A DNA stretch of 37,009 nucleotides from Bdellovibrionota bacterium (lineage in GTDB: Bacteria; Bdellovibrionota; UBA1018; CAUJDS01): positions 1-37,009 of the forward strand of contig CAUJDS010000034.1 in assembly GCA_963169695.1 (NCBI GenBank), written 5' to 3'. Position numbers and translations under genes: made by a program. A model generated the notes under the pieces. It searched no databases and was not told the origin of the DNA. It saw only the letters and a list, made by a program, of their open reading frames with translations. This document shows, piece by piece, positions 1-8,550 of the stretch. Position 1 is the stretch's first letter; every line of letters starts with the position of its first letter.

Positions 1-177
1 TGGATTCGGGCATGGTCCAGGATTCCTTTCGTTGAATCAGTTCTTGTTAAACCAATTCTACGCATTGTTTCCTGACTGTGCCCTCCTTCTATTCACCCAC
101 CACTAAGCGAGAAGAGCCCAAAATTTTACGTCCGATTCAAAAATCTAGATTAAACTAAAACCAAAGGAACCCTTTTC

Positions 178-975
178 TTGAAAACTATCCATTTTAAAAG
201 CTGGTTTAATGAAGCTCTCGGTTTTTTAAAACCTAATCTAGGTGTTTGTGTTGTCATTACATTGGGAACCATCCTAATGAGCTTTACCTTAAACCAGTTA
301 TCGATTCCTGGAATGATATTGAATTGGGTTCTTACCCTCTATATCACCACTGGGTGGATACTCTCGTTCCAAAGTCACAAAGAAGGAAATCCTCTAACGC
401 TAGAAGCGTTTCCCGGTTTCTGCAAACAAACAAACTCGTTTCTCGTGAATTTTGTCTTTGCCCAAATGTATCTACACTTCTTAGGGCTATTGATGGGTGT
501 GATTCTTCTTACCCTTTTTGGAATCTATCTTTCTTTTTCGGCACCGAATTTTATTACTATATTTAGTGGCATTTTTGTAAATTCTGGTTCGCTCCTATAC
601 GACCTAAGAACGGAATACAGAGAATACTTAGAAAATTTTTCACGCTATGACTTAATTTTCTACCTAGTATTCTTTGGACTAGCCATTCTGCTTGGTATCT
701 TCTACGTGCTAGCTGGGTTCGTACTTTCAGCGGTAGTTGTTCTGGAAAAAAAGAAGCCTTTTCAATGCGTCGAACGCGCTATTGAATTGATGACTCCTCG
801 ATTGAAATCACTCTATTTCAATTTTTCAATTTTGATGATTATGGGCGTTGCAGCAATGCTTTTTACTCTTTTTCTAGGGAGTATCTTTATCATTCCACTT
901 TTTTCTGTGCTTCCCTATATTATCTATACGAATCTCACCAAGGAAGATGAATCAGCAAAAACCCTCGGTTTTTAG
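178..975 (+). CDS. Hypothetical polytopic membrane protein
   Basis: The 265-aa product has about five or six hydrophobic segments, at roughly residues 17-37, 44-64, 88-118, 157-190 and 210-245. The motif 'EKKKPFQCVERAIELM' precedes the last membrane segments. This layout, a basic amphipathic stretch before a terminal membrane hairpin, recalls YciC/DUF975-type membrane proteins, but I cannot assign a family with confidence. The start is a TTG at 178 preceded by AAAGGA about 9 nt upstream; no nearby ATG in this frame fits better. The gene is visibly richer in A+T than the rest of the window. The next gene is convergent, so it looks monocistronic. Function unknown. Confidence 0.75.
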   Translation: MKTIHFKSWFNEALGFLKPNLGVCVVITLGTILMSFTLNQLSIPGMILNWVLTLYITTGWILSFQSHKEGNPLTLEAFPGFCKQTNSFLVNFVFAQMYLHFLGLLMGVILLTLFGIYLSFSAPNFITIFSGIFVNSGSLLYDLRTEYREYLENFSRYDLIFYLVFFGLAILLGIFYVLAGFVLSAVVVLEKKKPFQCVERAIELMTPRLKSLYFNFSILMIMGVAAMLFTLFLGSIFIIPLFSVLPYIIYTNLTKEDESAKTLGF

Positions 976-1048
976 TGACTAGGGGATTCTTTTAAAGCAG
1001 GGGATTGCTGCAAATACTAGGCATAAGCCACACTCCGCAATATGGCCT

Positions 1049-2461
1049 TTACAGCACTTCGTAGACAACCAAGCCAGGATCCCTAAGCCGGGTTCGAAGA
1101 AACGATTCTAGCTTTTTCTTCCCCTGCTTTGTACTACGCCCTTTCCACTTTGCGAGAGCTACATGGGCAAGGTCTGAAGTTGAGTCTTGGACGGAGTCCT
1201 CCGACACCGAACTCTGATCTGCTTTGCCAAGACTCAAAAAGGTAAGTTTGAGGTCTTTGACTTCTGGCATGGTAATAGAAAGTTCTTCAAGAATTTGAAC
1301 GGAAAGCGCTCCCTGACTTCGATACTCCTGAACCTGAGCACGCAAGAGTTCCATTTCGCCAAAGGTCGTACCATTGGACTTCGATTTAATTGAAAGCTCC
1401 GACTCCAGTTTTTCATTGAGACGCCGTTCGAGGTCCTCTTCGAGGGTAGACTGATTGAGTTCTAAGGTCACTCCGGCCAAATCATAACGCAATTGCCGCT
1501 CTTTCAGTACTTCGATTTCGGCGGGAGCCAATTGCTTACCAATTAAGGACACGACAATAGATCGATTCTTTAGTGCAAATGAAAATTCATGATTCACTAC
1601 GGTCACACCGGGGAAGCGAAATTCTCGCTTTAAAAATTTAGAAGCGTTGGAATAAAAAGAAACTTCTTTGGTGTAATACCAAGCGAGTCCGAGGCTGGGC
1701 AGAAAGGTCAGCAAGGCAATGGAAGCCATTAGCTTTTGAATTTTATTTTTTCGTTTTAAATCCAAGTGGCGCGCACTCTTAAACTTCAAGAGCCGGACAA
1801 AAAGATAGGTCGTCAAACAGATATAAATAGAGTTGATCAAAAAAAGATACAACGCCCCAAAAAAATACTGAAACTGCCCCGAAGCCAAACCATAACCTGC
1901 CGTGCAAAGCGGGGGCATCAAAGCCGTGGCAATAGCCACACCAGGCACCGCATTCGTTTTGTCCTTTCGAGAAATGGCAACAATTCCCGTCGCTCCGCCA
2001 AAAATGGCTATCAAGACGTCGAATGCCGTTGGCTTTGTCCTTGCCAATAACTCAGACTGAGCTTCTCCGAGGGGAATAAGCGCGAAATAGAAGAATGAAG
2101 CCAATATGCTGATGGCTACAGCAATTCCAAAACTCCTCAAGGATTTCTTAAAAAGCTCTGAATCGTAAGTCCCCAAAGCCAATCCAGCCCCCAGAATGGG
2201 ACCCATTAATGGGGATATCAACATTGCGCCAATCACTACTGCAGTCGAATTGGTATTGAGCCCAATGGACGCAATAAAAATAGCAAATACCAGCGTCCAA
2301 GCATTTCCACTTCGAAACTCTACATTGCGCACAATGGAATCGACGGTCTCTTCCTCGGCGGTATCTGACTGAAGGCTAAACAGGCGGTACACGAAGTCAG
2401 CCATCCGATGAAGGCGCAACTTTATAGAAACGAGAGTGTCCGGGACTATTTGATCTTTCAT
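1049..2461 (-). CDS. DUF389 family membrane protein
   Basis: The 470-aa product matches the DUF389 family by its signature region: 'VVIGAMLISPLMGPILGAG' at about residues 75-95, followed by alternating membrane helices to about residue 265. After that comes a long soluble C-terminal half with coiled-coil character. DUF389 proteins are integral membrane proteins of unknown biochemical role, found mostly in Bacteroidota and environmental bacteria. I chose the ATG at 2461 because AGGTG lies 7 nt upstream; a GTG at 2470 is a possible alternative. It lies downstream of the antiporter gene on the same strand, about 60 nt apart, so the two are probably cotranscribed. The C-terminal soluble region resembles no enzyme I recognise. 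Confidence 0.85.
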   Translation of the reverse strand: MKDQIVPDTLVSIKLRLHRMADFVYRLFSLQSDTAEEETVDSIVRNVEFRSGNAWTLVFAIFIASIGLNTNSTAVVIGAMLISPLMGPILGAGLALGTYDSELFKKSLRSFGIAVAISILASFFYFALIPLGEAQSELLARTKPTAFDVLIAIFGGATGIVAISRKDKTNAVPGVAIATALMPPLCTAGYGLASGQFQYFFGALYLFLINSIYICLTTYLFVRLLKFKSARHLDLKRKNKIQKLMASIALLTFLPSLGLAWYYTKEVSFYSNASKFLKREFRFPGVTVVNHEFSFALKNRSIVVSLIGKQLAPAEIEVLKERQLRYDLAGVTLELNQSTLEEDLERRLNEKLESELSIKSKSNGTTFGEMELLRAQVQEYRSQGALSVQILEELSITMPEVKDLKLTFLSLGKADQSSVSEDSVQDSTSDLAHVALAKWKGRSTKQGKKKLESFLRTRLRDPGLVVYEVL

Positions 2462-2522
2462 TTTAAGCACCTAACTAAGACCGTTTTGGAAGAGACGCAA
2501 TGGATGCAGGCTCCAACAGATT

Positions 2523-3758
2523 CTAGGACGATCCATCGCTCTCCCAGGTTGATCCTCCAAGATTGCCCTCCGCCTCTGCCAGTGCTTTATACTCGGGAGC
2601 ATGCCAGAAAAATCGCATCAACAAAGGTGGCGCCAAAGTTGCGCCTAGTGTGTAGGTTATCAGTGCACCTTCGAACGGGGGAGGAAGCTTAAAAAGTGAT
2701 TGTATCAAATCTGCCAAAACGAGGCCGAACACCAGATTAGGTAGCAAAGAGGCAGCGATTGGGAAATTTTGAACGTTTCTCTCCCCAAAGAAAATCCTTC
2801 GATGCCAAACGACTGAAAAAAATCGCAACGGTATAAAGATGATAAGCAAGAGCAGACCTATTCCGATTGCTTTTAACGTAAACTGGTCTGGCGAGAGGAG
2901 AAAGCCGGCTCGAAAAAAGTAAAAAGGAATAAAAAAGCTTGAAAAGAATTTAATGGCCTTCAACATGGATTTGGATGTCAGACGAGGAAGACTTCCCTCA
3001 AATCTCCTTGCCACTATTCCTACGATAAACGCTCCAACCAGATAATAGGCTCCCAATTTCTTGGTAATCAGCCCTGATAGGAGAGCCGCCATAAGTAGAA
3101 AGCCAAATTCAGAGCGGGGAGCAAAAGGCGCAATCACTCGAACAAAAAAGCGAAAGCTAAATGGCAGCGCCAGAATGAGAAGGCCCATTCCTCCTGCCGC
3201 CAACAGAAACTCTGTAATACTCATCGACTTTACGAGCACAAACATCAACAAAAGCGCCACAATCTCAGCTGCGATAGCCTTGGACCGAATCCAGAATTTC
3301 GTGTCCTCAGGTACTTTGGAACTATCGAGTGAATCCAAGATAAATCCTGTCGAAGGGGTAAGTATGGCCAGTGCCAACAGTAGTCCCGGCCGAACGTCAA
3401 GACCCAGCCCCAAGACTAATACCAGGCCCGCTACAATAAAAGTCGCTAGATAGACCAGAACATGCTGAATGAGAAAGGTTTTACGCTTTTGAAGTTCCTC
3501 AACTTCAACTTCTAGTCCAGCCAAAAGAAACAGTGAAACGATACCTAAGGTAGCGAGAAGCTTCACCACGTCAAAATCAAAAAAATCAAATCCAATGGCA
3601 GATGCGCCAAACCCAAAACCAAAAGCTGAGATCGCAAAGGGTATGCCCAATCGTATGAGGAACTTTGGCAAAACAAAAAGCGCAAAGATCAGCACCATGT
3701 ACTGAGCTTCTGGAGATGAAAGGACGCTGCGAAATTCTAGTATCATACCGTTGAGCAT
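2523..3758 (-). CDS. Monovalent cation/H+ antiporter (CPA2/Kef-like membrane domain)
   Basis: This is a 411-aa protein with about 11-13 hydrophobic helices. It has the Na+/H+ exchanger-type segment 'SLFLLAGLEVEVEELQKRK', in which an acidic Leu-rich helix precedes a basic loop, and then 'LTPSTGFILDSL' and 'LVGAFIVGIVARRFEGSLP', all typical of the CPA2 (Kef/NapA-like) membrane domain. There is no C-terminal TrkA-N/RCK domain, so this is a bare exchanger rather than a KefC-type regulated channel. By family it would exchange Na+ or K+ for protons across the inner membrane. Starts at 3758 (ATG), 3746 (ATG) and 3821 (GTG) are all possible. None has a clear ribosome-binding site, so the N-terminus is uncertain. 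It is followed by the DUF389 gene. Confidence 0.8.
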   Translation of the reverse strand: MLNGMILEFRSVLSSPEAQYMVLIFALFVLPKFLIRLGIPFAISAFGFGFGASAIGFDFFDFDVVKLLATLGIVSLFLLAGLEVEVEELQKRKTFLIQHVLVYLATFIVAGLVLVLGLGLDVRPGLLLALAILTPSTGFILDSLDSSKVPEDTKFWIRSKAIAAEIVALLLMFVLVKSMSITEFLLAAGGMGLLILALPFSFRFFVRVIAPFAPRSEFGFLLMAALLSGLITKKLGAYYLVGAFIVGIVARRFEGSLPRLTSKSMLKAIKFFSSFFIPFYFFRAGFLLSPDQFTLKAIGIGLLLLIIFIPLRFFSVVWHRRIFFGERNVQNFPIAASLLPNLVFGLVLADLIQSLFKLPPPFEGALITYTLGATLAPPLLMRFFWHAPEYKALAEAEGNLGGSTWESDGSS

Positions 3759-3892
3759 ATCGAGTAAGGCGACTCTATCGAAGGAGTGAGCCAGCCGCAA
3801 TGGCAATGCGAGGCGCCTCACATGAACCTATCTGCTCCGCCGCTCACCCACTTCGCTTTATTAAAAGCGTGCAAACCGGCTCAAAAGTCCCT

Positions 3893-3898
3893 TATACT
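3893..3898 (+). promoter_or_regulatory. Candidate -10 element of the nitrilase-family gene
   Basis: TATACT matches the sigma70 -10 consensus at five of six positions. Its end lies 6 nt before the ATG at 3905, which would put transcription initiation at or next to the start codon. No convincing -35 hexamer is visible at 16-18 nt. Confidence 0.35.
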
Positions 3899-3904
3899 GG
3901 GCCG

Positions 3905-4795
3905 ATGGAAAGAATCAGAGTGGCCTCTTTGCAGTATTTTATTAGAAGCGTCAAGTCCTTTGAAGAATTCAGTCAGCAGGTTGCTGGCTTGATTGACACC
4001 GCAGCAGACTACAAGTGCCGACTGATCGTTTTTCCTGAATATTTCACTATCCAACTACTCACCCTAGGTAATGTCCAGCGCCCCATTAAGGAACAAGTAC
4101 GCGATCTTGCGAGGCAACGCGACCGTTTTGTCCAAATGATGGCGGGTTACGCGAAGAAAAAAAATGTCTATATTGTTGCAGGAACTATACCGGTCTTTGT
4201 GGACGGCACAGAAAATGAAATTCGAAATGAATGCTACTTCCTTTCTCCCAACGGTTCGATCGGAATGCAAGCGAAGCTACACATGACCCGATTTGAGAAA
4301 GAGGAGTGGTTTGTTTCTCCACACGACTCCCTCAAAATTTTTGAAACAGACTTTGGAAAAATTGGGATCAATATCTGTTATGACGTGGAATTTCCGGAAT
4401 TGTCCCGAGCGCTAGCCTTGGCCGGAGCGACCGTTTTAGTCGTACCTAGTTGCACGGACGATCGACAGGGATTTCTTCGAGTACGCTATTGCGCTCAGGC
4501 TCGAGCGATAGAGAATCAAATGTACGTGATACATTCGGGAACGGTAGGGTCGCTTCCCAATGTCCCTGCGGTTTCCCTCAATTATGGCCAAGCAGCCATA
4601 CTTACCCCGAGCGATTTCCCCTTCTCAAGAGATGGAGTTCTTGCGGAAGGAATACCTAATCAAGAGACCATGGTGATAGGCGAACTCAATCTGGTAACCA
4701 TCGAGGAATCTAGAACCCAAGGGACTGTTTTGCCCCTTTTAGATAGCGGCAGAACGAAAGGATTGGTTGGCTCTCTCAAGAGCGTGAAGCTATGA
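3905..4795 (+). CDS. Carbon-nitrogen hydrolase (nitrilase superfamily)
   Basis: The 296-aa product has the three nitrilase-superfamily catalytic positions: Glu45 in 'IVFPEYF', a Lys in 'AKLHMTRFEKEEW', and the nucleophilic Cys in 'NICYDVEFPE'. The superfamily hydrolyses amides or nitriles, or ligates amines, in the cytoplasm. The substrate cannot be read from sequence. The start at 3905 is chosen because the conserved fold begins at 'MERIRVASLQYF'; in-frame codons upstream encode unlikely sequence. TATACT lies only 6 nt before this ATG and there is no Shine-Dalgarno, so the mRNA may be leaderless. The gene overlaps the downstream acetyltransferase by ATGA. In YhcX-type proteins the same two domains are fused, so a joint role is likely. 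Confidence 0.88.
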   Translation: MERIRVASLQYFIRSVKSFEEFSQQVAGLIDTAADYKCRLIVFPEYFTIQLLTLGNVQRPIKEQVRDLARQRDRFVQMMAGYAKKKNVYIVAGTIPVFVDGTENEIRNECYFLSPNGSIGMQAKLHMTRFEKEEWFVSPHDSLKIFETDFGKIGINICYDVEFPELSRALALAGATVLVVPSCTDDRQGFLRVRYCAQARAIENQMYVIHSGTVGSLPNVPAVSLNYGQAAILTPSDFPFSRDGVLAEGIPNQETMVIGELNLVTIEESRTQGTVLPLLDSGRTKGLVGSLKSVKL

Positions 4796-5481
4796 CCGTT
4801 GCCATACGTAATTCTCAATCAAGTGACTATCCTGGAATTGCTGGACTCTGCGCTGCGGTGTATCCAGGCTCACCTACCTGGCAAAAAGATCAAATTCAAT
4901 CTCATCTCAACGTCTTTCCACAAGGTCAGTGGGTGGCTGAAAATACCTCGACCAAAGAAATAGTTGGCATGGCCGCAAGCCTCATCCTCAATTGGGACGA
5001 CTATGACTTTGAAGAAAATTGGAGAGACTTCACGGACCATGGAATGTTCACTAATCATGATCCCACTAACGGAAAAACCCTCTACGGAGCCGAGGTTATG
5101 GTCCATCCCAAAGCCCAAGGTCAGGGTATTGGAAAAATGCTTTACGCTGAAAGGCGCAAGCTCGTAAGGGAAATGAAACTCCTTCGTATACGCGCAGGAG
5201 CGCGCCTCAGAGGTTATGGAACCTATGCTAAGGAATGGACTCCAGAAGAATACGTCCTCCGATTGATTCGAGGCGAACTCTTTGACCCGACCCTGACGTT
5301 TCAACTTAAGCAGGGTTTTAGGGTCCTCTCCTTGGTTTCGAACTACCTCCGACATGATCCAGAGAGCCTAGGCTTCGCCGCTGTGATTGAATGGATCAAT
5401 GATGATGTCGCTAAACCCATTGATTATTTGCGAGGGAATCCAAAATTTAAAATCGACGGTCCTTGGTCGAAGGCTAAGTGA
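4792..5481 (+). CDS. GNAT family N-acetyltransferase
   Basis: The 229-aa product contains the acetyl-CoA binding motif A of GNAT enzymes, 'VHPKAQGQGIGKML' at about residues 104-117, including the QxxGxG/A-type loop. The C-terminal part is longer than in minimal GNATs. The start codon overlaps the stop of the nitrilase-family gene (ATGA), so the two are translationally coupled. In the YhcX-like family of Bacillus and others a GNAT domain and a carbon-nitrogen hydrolase domain occur in one polypeptide. This pair looks like the unfused counterpart. The acyl acceptor is unknown. The gene ends about 55 nt from a convergent kinase gene. Confidence 0.85.
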   Translation: MTVAIRNSQSSDYPGIAGLCAAVYPGSPTWQKDQIQSHLNVFPQGQWVAENTSTKEIVGMAASLILNWDDYDFEENWRDFTDHGMFTNHDPTNGKTLYGAEVMVHPKAQGQGIGKMLYAERRKLVREMKLLRIRAGARLRGYGTYAKEWTPEEYVLRLIRGELFDPTLTFQLKQGFRVLSLVSNYLRHDPESLGFAAVIEWINDDVAKPIDYLRGNPKFKIDGPWSKAK

Positions 5482-5536
5482 TTTTGGAATAAGGAATATA
5501 AAATGATCTATGATTTCATGGGCTGTTGGTTTGGAC

Positions 5537-6919
5537 TTAAGCCGCTGCCTCCATTGAGTTTACAAATGGAATTTGTACTGTAAAGGTCGTCCCAACGCCT
5601 ACCGTACTTTGAACATCAATGGTCCCGTGGTGCTTTTGAATGATCCCGTGGGTGATAGCAAGGCCTAGACCTGTTCCCTCTCCCACTGGCTTAGTAGTAA
5701 AGAATGGACTAAATATCTTGCTAAGATTCTCAGGGGTAATGCCCACTCCACTATCAGCGATGGTAATCTTTACCATTTCGCCAGCGTCCTCGGTAGATAC
5801 TTTAATAGTACCCTCGGGCTTGTTCACAGCTTGAGCTGCATTCATGATGAGATTGACGAAGACCTGGCTAAGCTCTCCTGGCATGCACTCGACTTCCTTA
5901 GTCGCCTTGAAATCAGTCTCGACTTGGCAGCGATACTTAATCTCACTTCGCAAAAGCATCAACGTGTTTTCTAACTCCTCATTGATTTGAACCTTCTTAA
6001 CTCCTGAATCATCGACTCTGGAGAAACGCTTCAGTCCATTGACGATTCCACGAATGCGCTCCAATCCAAACTTGGACTCCGCCAATAGTTTACGCGTGTC
6101 ATCTAGGATGAAAGCAATGTCTTCTTTTTGTTTAATTTCAGAAATCTTTGCCAGTTCCGTACGCGCTTCCTGACCTTTTCCTGTATGAAGCATATCCAGC
6201 AGTTGATCGTAGCTCAGTAAGAGCGAACGCATGGCATCGATATAGGAATTCAGTACATCGGTATTGCTCACAACAAAGGCGAGAGGGTTATTGATCTCAT
6301 GTGCGACACCCGCTGCCATCATTCCCAGTGACGCCATTTTCTCGGAGTGTACTAACTGAGTTTGTTGATCCTTCAACTTTCCATTGGCTACCACAAGGTC
6401 TTGATTGATTTGTTGAAGATCCTTGACTGCGTCCTTGTAGGACTCGGCAAGGTCTAGTCGCATTCGGTCGATGAAGAAGTAGGCATCCACTCGACCCTTG
6501 TTGGTTTCGACTAGGATAGGAAAATTCCTAACATGAGGATAATGCATTTCTCCCGAGATAGCCTTCGGTGGAGTAATAGTAACTTTTTGAAATCTTTCTG
6601 AAAGATCACCGAGCCGAGCTCCTGCAACCATATTCAGTGCTTCAGTAAGCGTCTCTCGAACTTCTTGCGCAGCTGCCTGATCTGAAACGAGATTTTTAGC
6701 GGCTTCTTGAGACAAACATAAAATAAATTCACCCGTGACCATTCCGACAAAGGAAATGGAAGCGATATAATCTGCTTTGACCGTAAGTCCTTTTTGCATT
6801 TCTCCCAGTTTCATTTGGGCACTCTCAACGCCGAAGAGAGCGGGCAATACTCGATTCAACTCTTCCCCAAATTTCTGGGCCTGACTTTTTAAGTAGTCAT
6901 CAAACTCTGAAGGATTCAT
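5537..6919 (-). CDS. Soluble histidine kinase with N-terminal CheX-like phosphatase domain
   Basis: The 460-aa protein has no membrane segment. Residues about 1-155 resemble CheX, and the CheC/CheX phosphatase signature ExxN is intact (Glu93 and Asn96 in 'TEALNMVAGARL'). A coiled coil (about 160-195) follows, then the dimerisation/phosphoacceptor region with His207 in 'GVAHEINNPL'. The HATPase domain has the N box 'NLIMNAAQAV', the G1 box 'DSGVGI' and the G2 box 'GEGTGLGL'. CheX proteins dephosphorylate CheY-P, so the protein may both phosphorylate and dephosphorylate a receiver. The CheY-like protein encoded 14 nt upstream in the same transcript is the obvious partner. Its kinase core is clearly paralogous to the kinase at 8547-9419. 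Confidence 0.9.
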   Translation of the reverse strand: MNPSEFDDYLKSQAQKFGEELNRVLPALFGVESAQMKLGEMQKGLTVKADYIASISFVGMVTGEFILCLSQEAAKNLVSDQAAAQEVRETLTEALNMVAGARLGDLSERFQKVTITPPKAISGEMHYPHVRNFPILVETNKGRVDAYFFIDRMRLDLAESYKDAVKDLQQINQDLVVANGKLKDQQTQLVHSEKMASLGMMAAGVAHEINNPLAFVVSNTDVLNSYIDAMRSLLLSYDQLLDMLHTGKGQEARTELAKISEIKQKEDIAFILDDTRKLLAESKFGLERIRGIVNGLKRFSRVDDSGVKKVQINEELENTLMLLRSEIKYRCQVETDFKATKEVECMPGELSQVFVNLIMNAAQAVNKPEGTIKVSTEDAGEMVKITIADSGVGITPENLSKIFSPFFTTKPVGEGTGLGLAITHGIIQKHHGTIDVQSTVGVGTTFTVQIPFVNSMEAAA

Positions 6920-6933
6920 AATTTTCTACCTGC

Positions 6934-7311
6934 TTATGCGGCCTTTTTCCTTAGGTAACGTGCTAGTTCTTTGGCAAGTCCGTCTTTTTCGGTAATCACG
7001 GATTTGTCGATAAATGCCTTCGCTCCGAGGGCTAGGCACTCTTTGATCACTTCACTGGAATTTAGAGCAGACAACATAATGACCGATGCCCTAGGATCTA
7101 TTGCGAGAATTTCCTTCAGGCACTCTCGCCCGTCCTTGTTTGGCATTGTCACATCAAGAAGGACGAGGTCAGGTCGAAGTTGCTTAAATTTCTCGACCCC
7201 TTCATCGCCATCTCCGGCTAAACCAACGACTTCCTCTTGAATCGCTTTCAGCTTTTCTGACACGACTCGCTGAATGACCTTGCTGTCATCAATAATCAAA
7301 ATTCTACTCAT
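6934..7311 (-). CDS. CheY-like single-domain response regulator
   Basis: The 125-aa product is a stand-alone receiver domain. The acidic pocket is 'IIDDS' (residues 7-9) and the phosphoacceptor is Asp53 in 'LVLLDVTMP'. The conserved Lys lies in 'AFIDKSVI', where Ser replaces the usual cis-proline neighbour. There is no output domain, so it works through protein contact or phosphotransfer, as CheY or Spo0F do. An AGGG 7 nt upstream supports the ATG at 7311. It is first in a two-gene minus-strand operon with the CheX-kinase and is transcribed divergently from the plus-strand signalling cluster. Confidence 0.92.
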   Translation of the reverse strand: MSRILIIDDSKVIQRVVSEKLKAIQEEVVGLAGDGDEGVEKFKQLRPDLVLLDVTMPNKDGRECLKEILAIDPRASVIMLSALNSSEVIKECLALGAKAFIDKSVITEKDGLAKELARYLRKKAA

Positions 7312-7387
7312 ACCGTTACCCTGACCTTATTCTTGAGATTCTCTTTGGGCTTGCTCGGACCATTGATTCCTCCTCATGAGACATTTA

Positions 7388-7403
7388 CTAGAGTCTCCTC
7401 TAG
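7388..7403. repeat. Short inverted repeat in the divergent signalling promoter region
   Basis: CTAGAG and CTCTAG are separated by TCTC. The repeat lies 76 nt upstream of the minus-strand receiver gene and may be an operator or a small hairpin. The evidence is sequence symmetry only. Confidence 0.3.
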
Positions 7404-7493
7404 GATCCATTGAATGACTCGCCGAATCAACTGTGTCAACGCTACATCAGTCCATTAAGCTATAAGTGATTGATATTACAGGTATGACAGTTT

Positions 7494-7503
7494 AGACCGG
7501 TCT
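7494..7503. promoter_or_regulatory. Palindrome AGACCGGTCT, candidate operator
   Basis: This perfect 10-bp palindrome lies 16 bp upstream of the -35 hexamer of the plus-strand signalling operon, inside the 266-nt divergent region. Its position suits an activator or autoregulator, for example the HTH-receiver protein encoded just downstream. Binding is inferred only from symmetry and position. Confidence 0.35.
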
Positions 7504-7519
7504 TAATGCTAAGAATTAA

Positions 7520-7549
7520 TTGACTCAAATAGTCATTTATTCATACAAT
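7520..7549 (+). promoter_or_regulatory. Sigma70-type promoter of the signalling operon
   Basis: TTGACT at 7520-7525 and TACAAT at 7544-7549 are separated by 18 nt. Each hexamer matches consensus at five of six positions. Initiation would fall near 7556, about 20 nt before the ATG at 7578. This is the best sigma70-like match seen in the window. Confidence 0.6.
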
Positions 7550-7577
7550 AAACTTAAGGGAAGGGTTTAAAGCAGAG

Positions 7578-8207
7578 ATGTCAGTCCAAGAATCATCAAA
7601 GAAAGCACGATTCTTAACCACCGGACAGGTTGCCGAACGCTGCGGTGTTAATTTTCGGACCGTCATCCGTTGGATTCAAAAGGGCTACCTCAAGGCGCAT
7701 CGCCTGCCTGGTGCCCGAGCTGATCACCGAATTGCTGCGGAAGAATTTGAGCGATTCCTTTCCGCTCAGGAATGGAACAGCTCCACTTCCAGCGAAGAAG
7801 ATAAAGAACCCATAGGAATCCTGGTAGTGGATGACGACCTTCAAGTCAGTCGATCCTTAGAAAGAACACTTAAGCGCCAAGGATTCAGAACTTGGGTCGC
7901 TAATGATGGATTCAGCGCAGGTGCCCTACTCAATCAGCATCACCCCCAACTCATGACACTCGACCTCAAAATGAAAGATATCGATGGAATTTCAGTATTG
8001 AAATCGGTGAGGCTCAATCCCGATCTCGTCGACCTTAAGATCCTTGTCGTATCAGGGGACCGTCCTGAGAAACTAGAGCAAGCCCTCAAGGCTGGCGCCG
8101 ATCGCACCCTGGCAAAGCCCTTCCGCGGTCAAGATTTGATTCAGAATATTATCGAACTTCTAGGAAAGGAGAAGTCCTATGGTAAATCCAAGCATTCTCG
8201 TCGTTGA
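7578..8207 (+). CDS. Response regulator with N-terminal excisionase/MerR-like HTH and C-terminal receiver
   Basis: The 209-aa protein begins with a BldC/excisionase-type helix-turn-helix at about residues 12-62 ('LTTGQVAERCGVNFRTVIRW'). An acidic linker follows, then a receiver domain at about 79-200 with the acidic pocket 'VVDDD', phosphoacceptor Asp129 in 'LMTLDLKM' and Lys in 'LAKPF'. Most DNA-binding response regulators carry the receiver first and the HTH last, so this order is reversed. By domain content it should bind DNA under control of phosphorylation. It is the first gene after the TTGACT/TACAAT promoter. Its 3' end overlaps the next receiver gene by 29 nt, so coupling is tight. 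Confidence 0.88.
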   Translation: MSVQESSKKARFLTTGQVAERCGVNFRTVIRWIQKGYLKAHRLPGARADHRIAAEEFERFLSAQEWNSSTSSEEDKEPIGILVVDDDLQVSRSLERTLKRQGFRTWVANDGFSAGALLNQHHPQLMTLDLKMKDIDGISVLKSVRLNPDLVDLKILVVSGDRPEKLEQALKAGADRTLAKPFRGQDLIQNIIELLGKEKSYGKSKHSRR

Positions 8208-8550
8208 GGACGACAGAAACCTCAGCAATGCGGTACACCGCGCACTCAAACGCGCGTTCAAGTCTGCCACTATTGTATGGGTGACTACCGCCGAGGAAGC
8301 CGAAACCAAACTGAGCCAACAATCATTCAATGTCGTACTATCTGATCTCACTCTCTGCGGAACTAAAACTGGAATTGACCTGTGGCGCACTTGTAAGGCG
8401 AATCATCAGACCACTCCCTTTGTTATGATGTCTGGTATGCCTGTTGCTCAGTTTTTAGATCGCATGAAGGCAGAAACCCAACCACCACCCTTCTTGCCTA
8501 AACCATTTCATGTTGAGGAACTCTTCCAAATGCTTCGGGAGTATCTATGA
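8179..8550 (+). CDS. CheY-like response regulator
   Basis: The 123-aa product is a single receiver domain: acidic pocket 'VVEDD' at residues 8-12, phosphoacceptor Asp56 in 'VVLSDLTL', and Lys in 'FLPKPF'. It begins inside the end of the HTH-receiver gene in another frame and overlaps the following kinase gene by ATGA. With no output domain it probably acts as a phosphotransfer partner or by protein binding. The neighbouring sensorless kinase is the natural donor. Confidence 0.87.
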   Translation: MVNPSILVVEDDRNLSNAVHRALKRAFKSATIVWVTTAEEAETKLSQQSFNVVLSDLTLCGTKTGIDLWRTCKANHQTTPFVMMSGMPVAQFLDRMKAETQPPPFLPKPFHVEELFQMLREYL

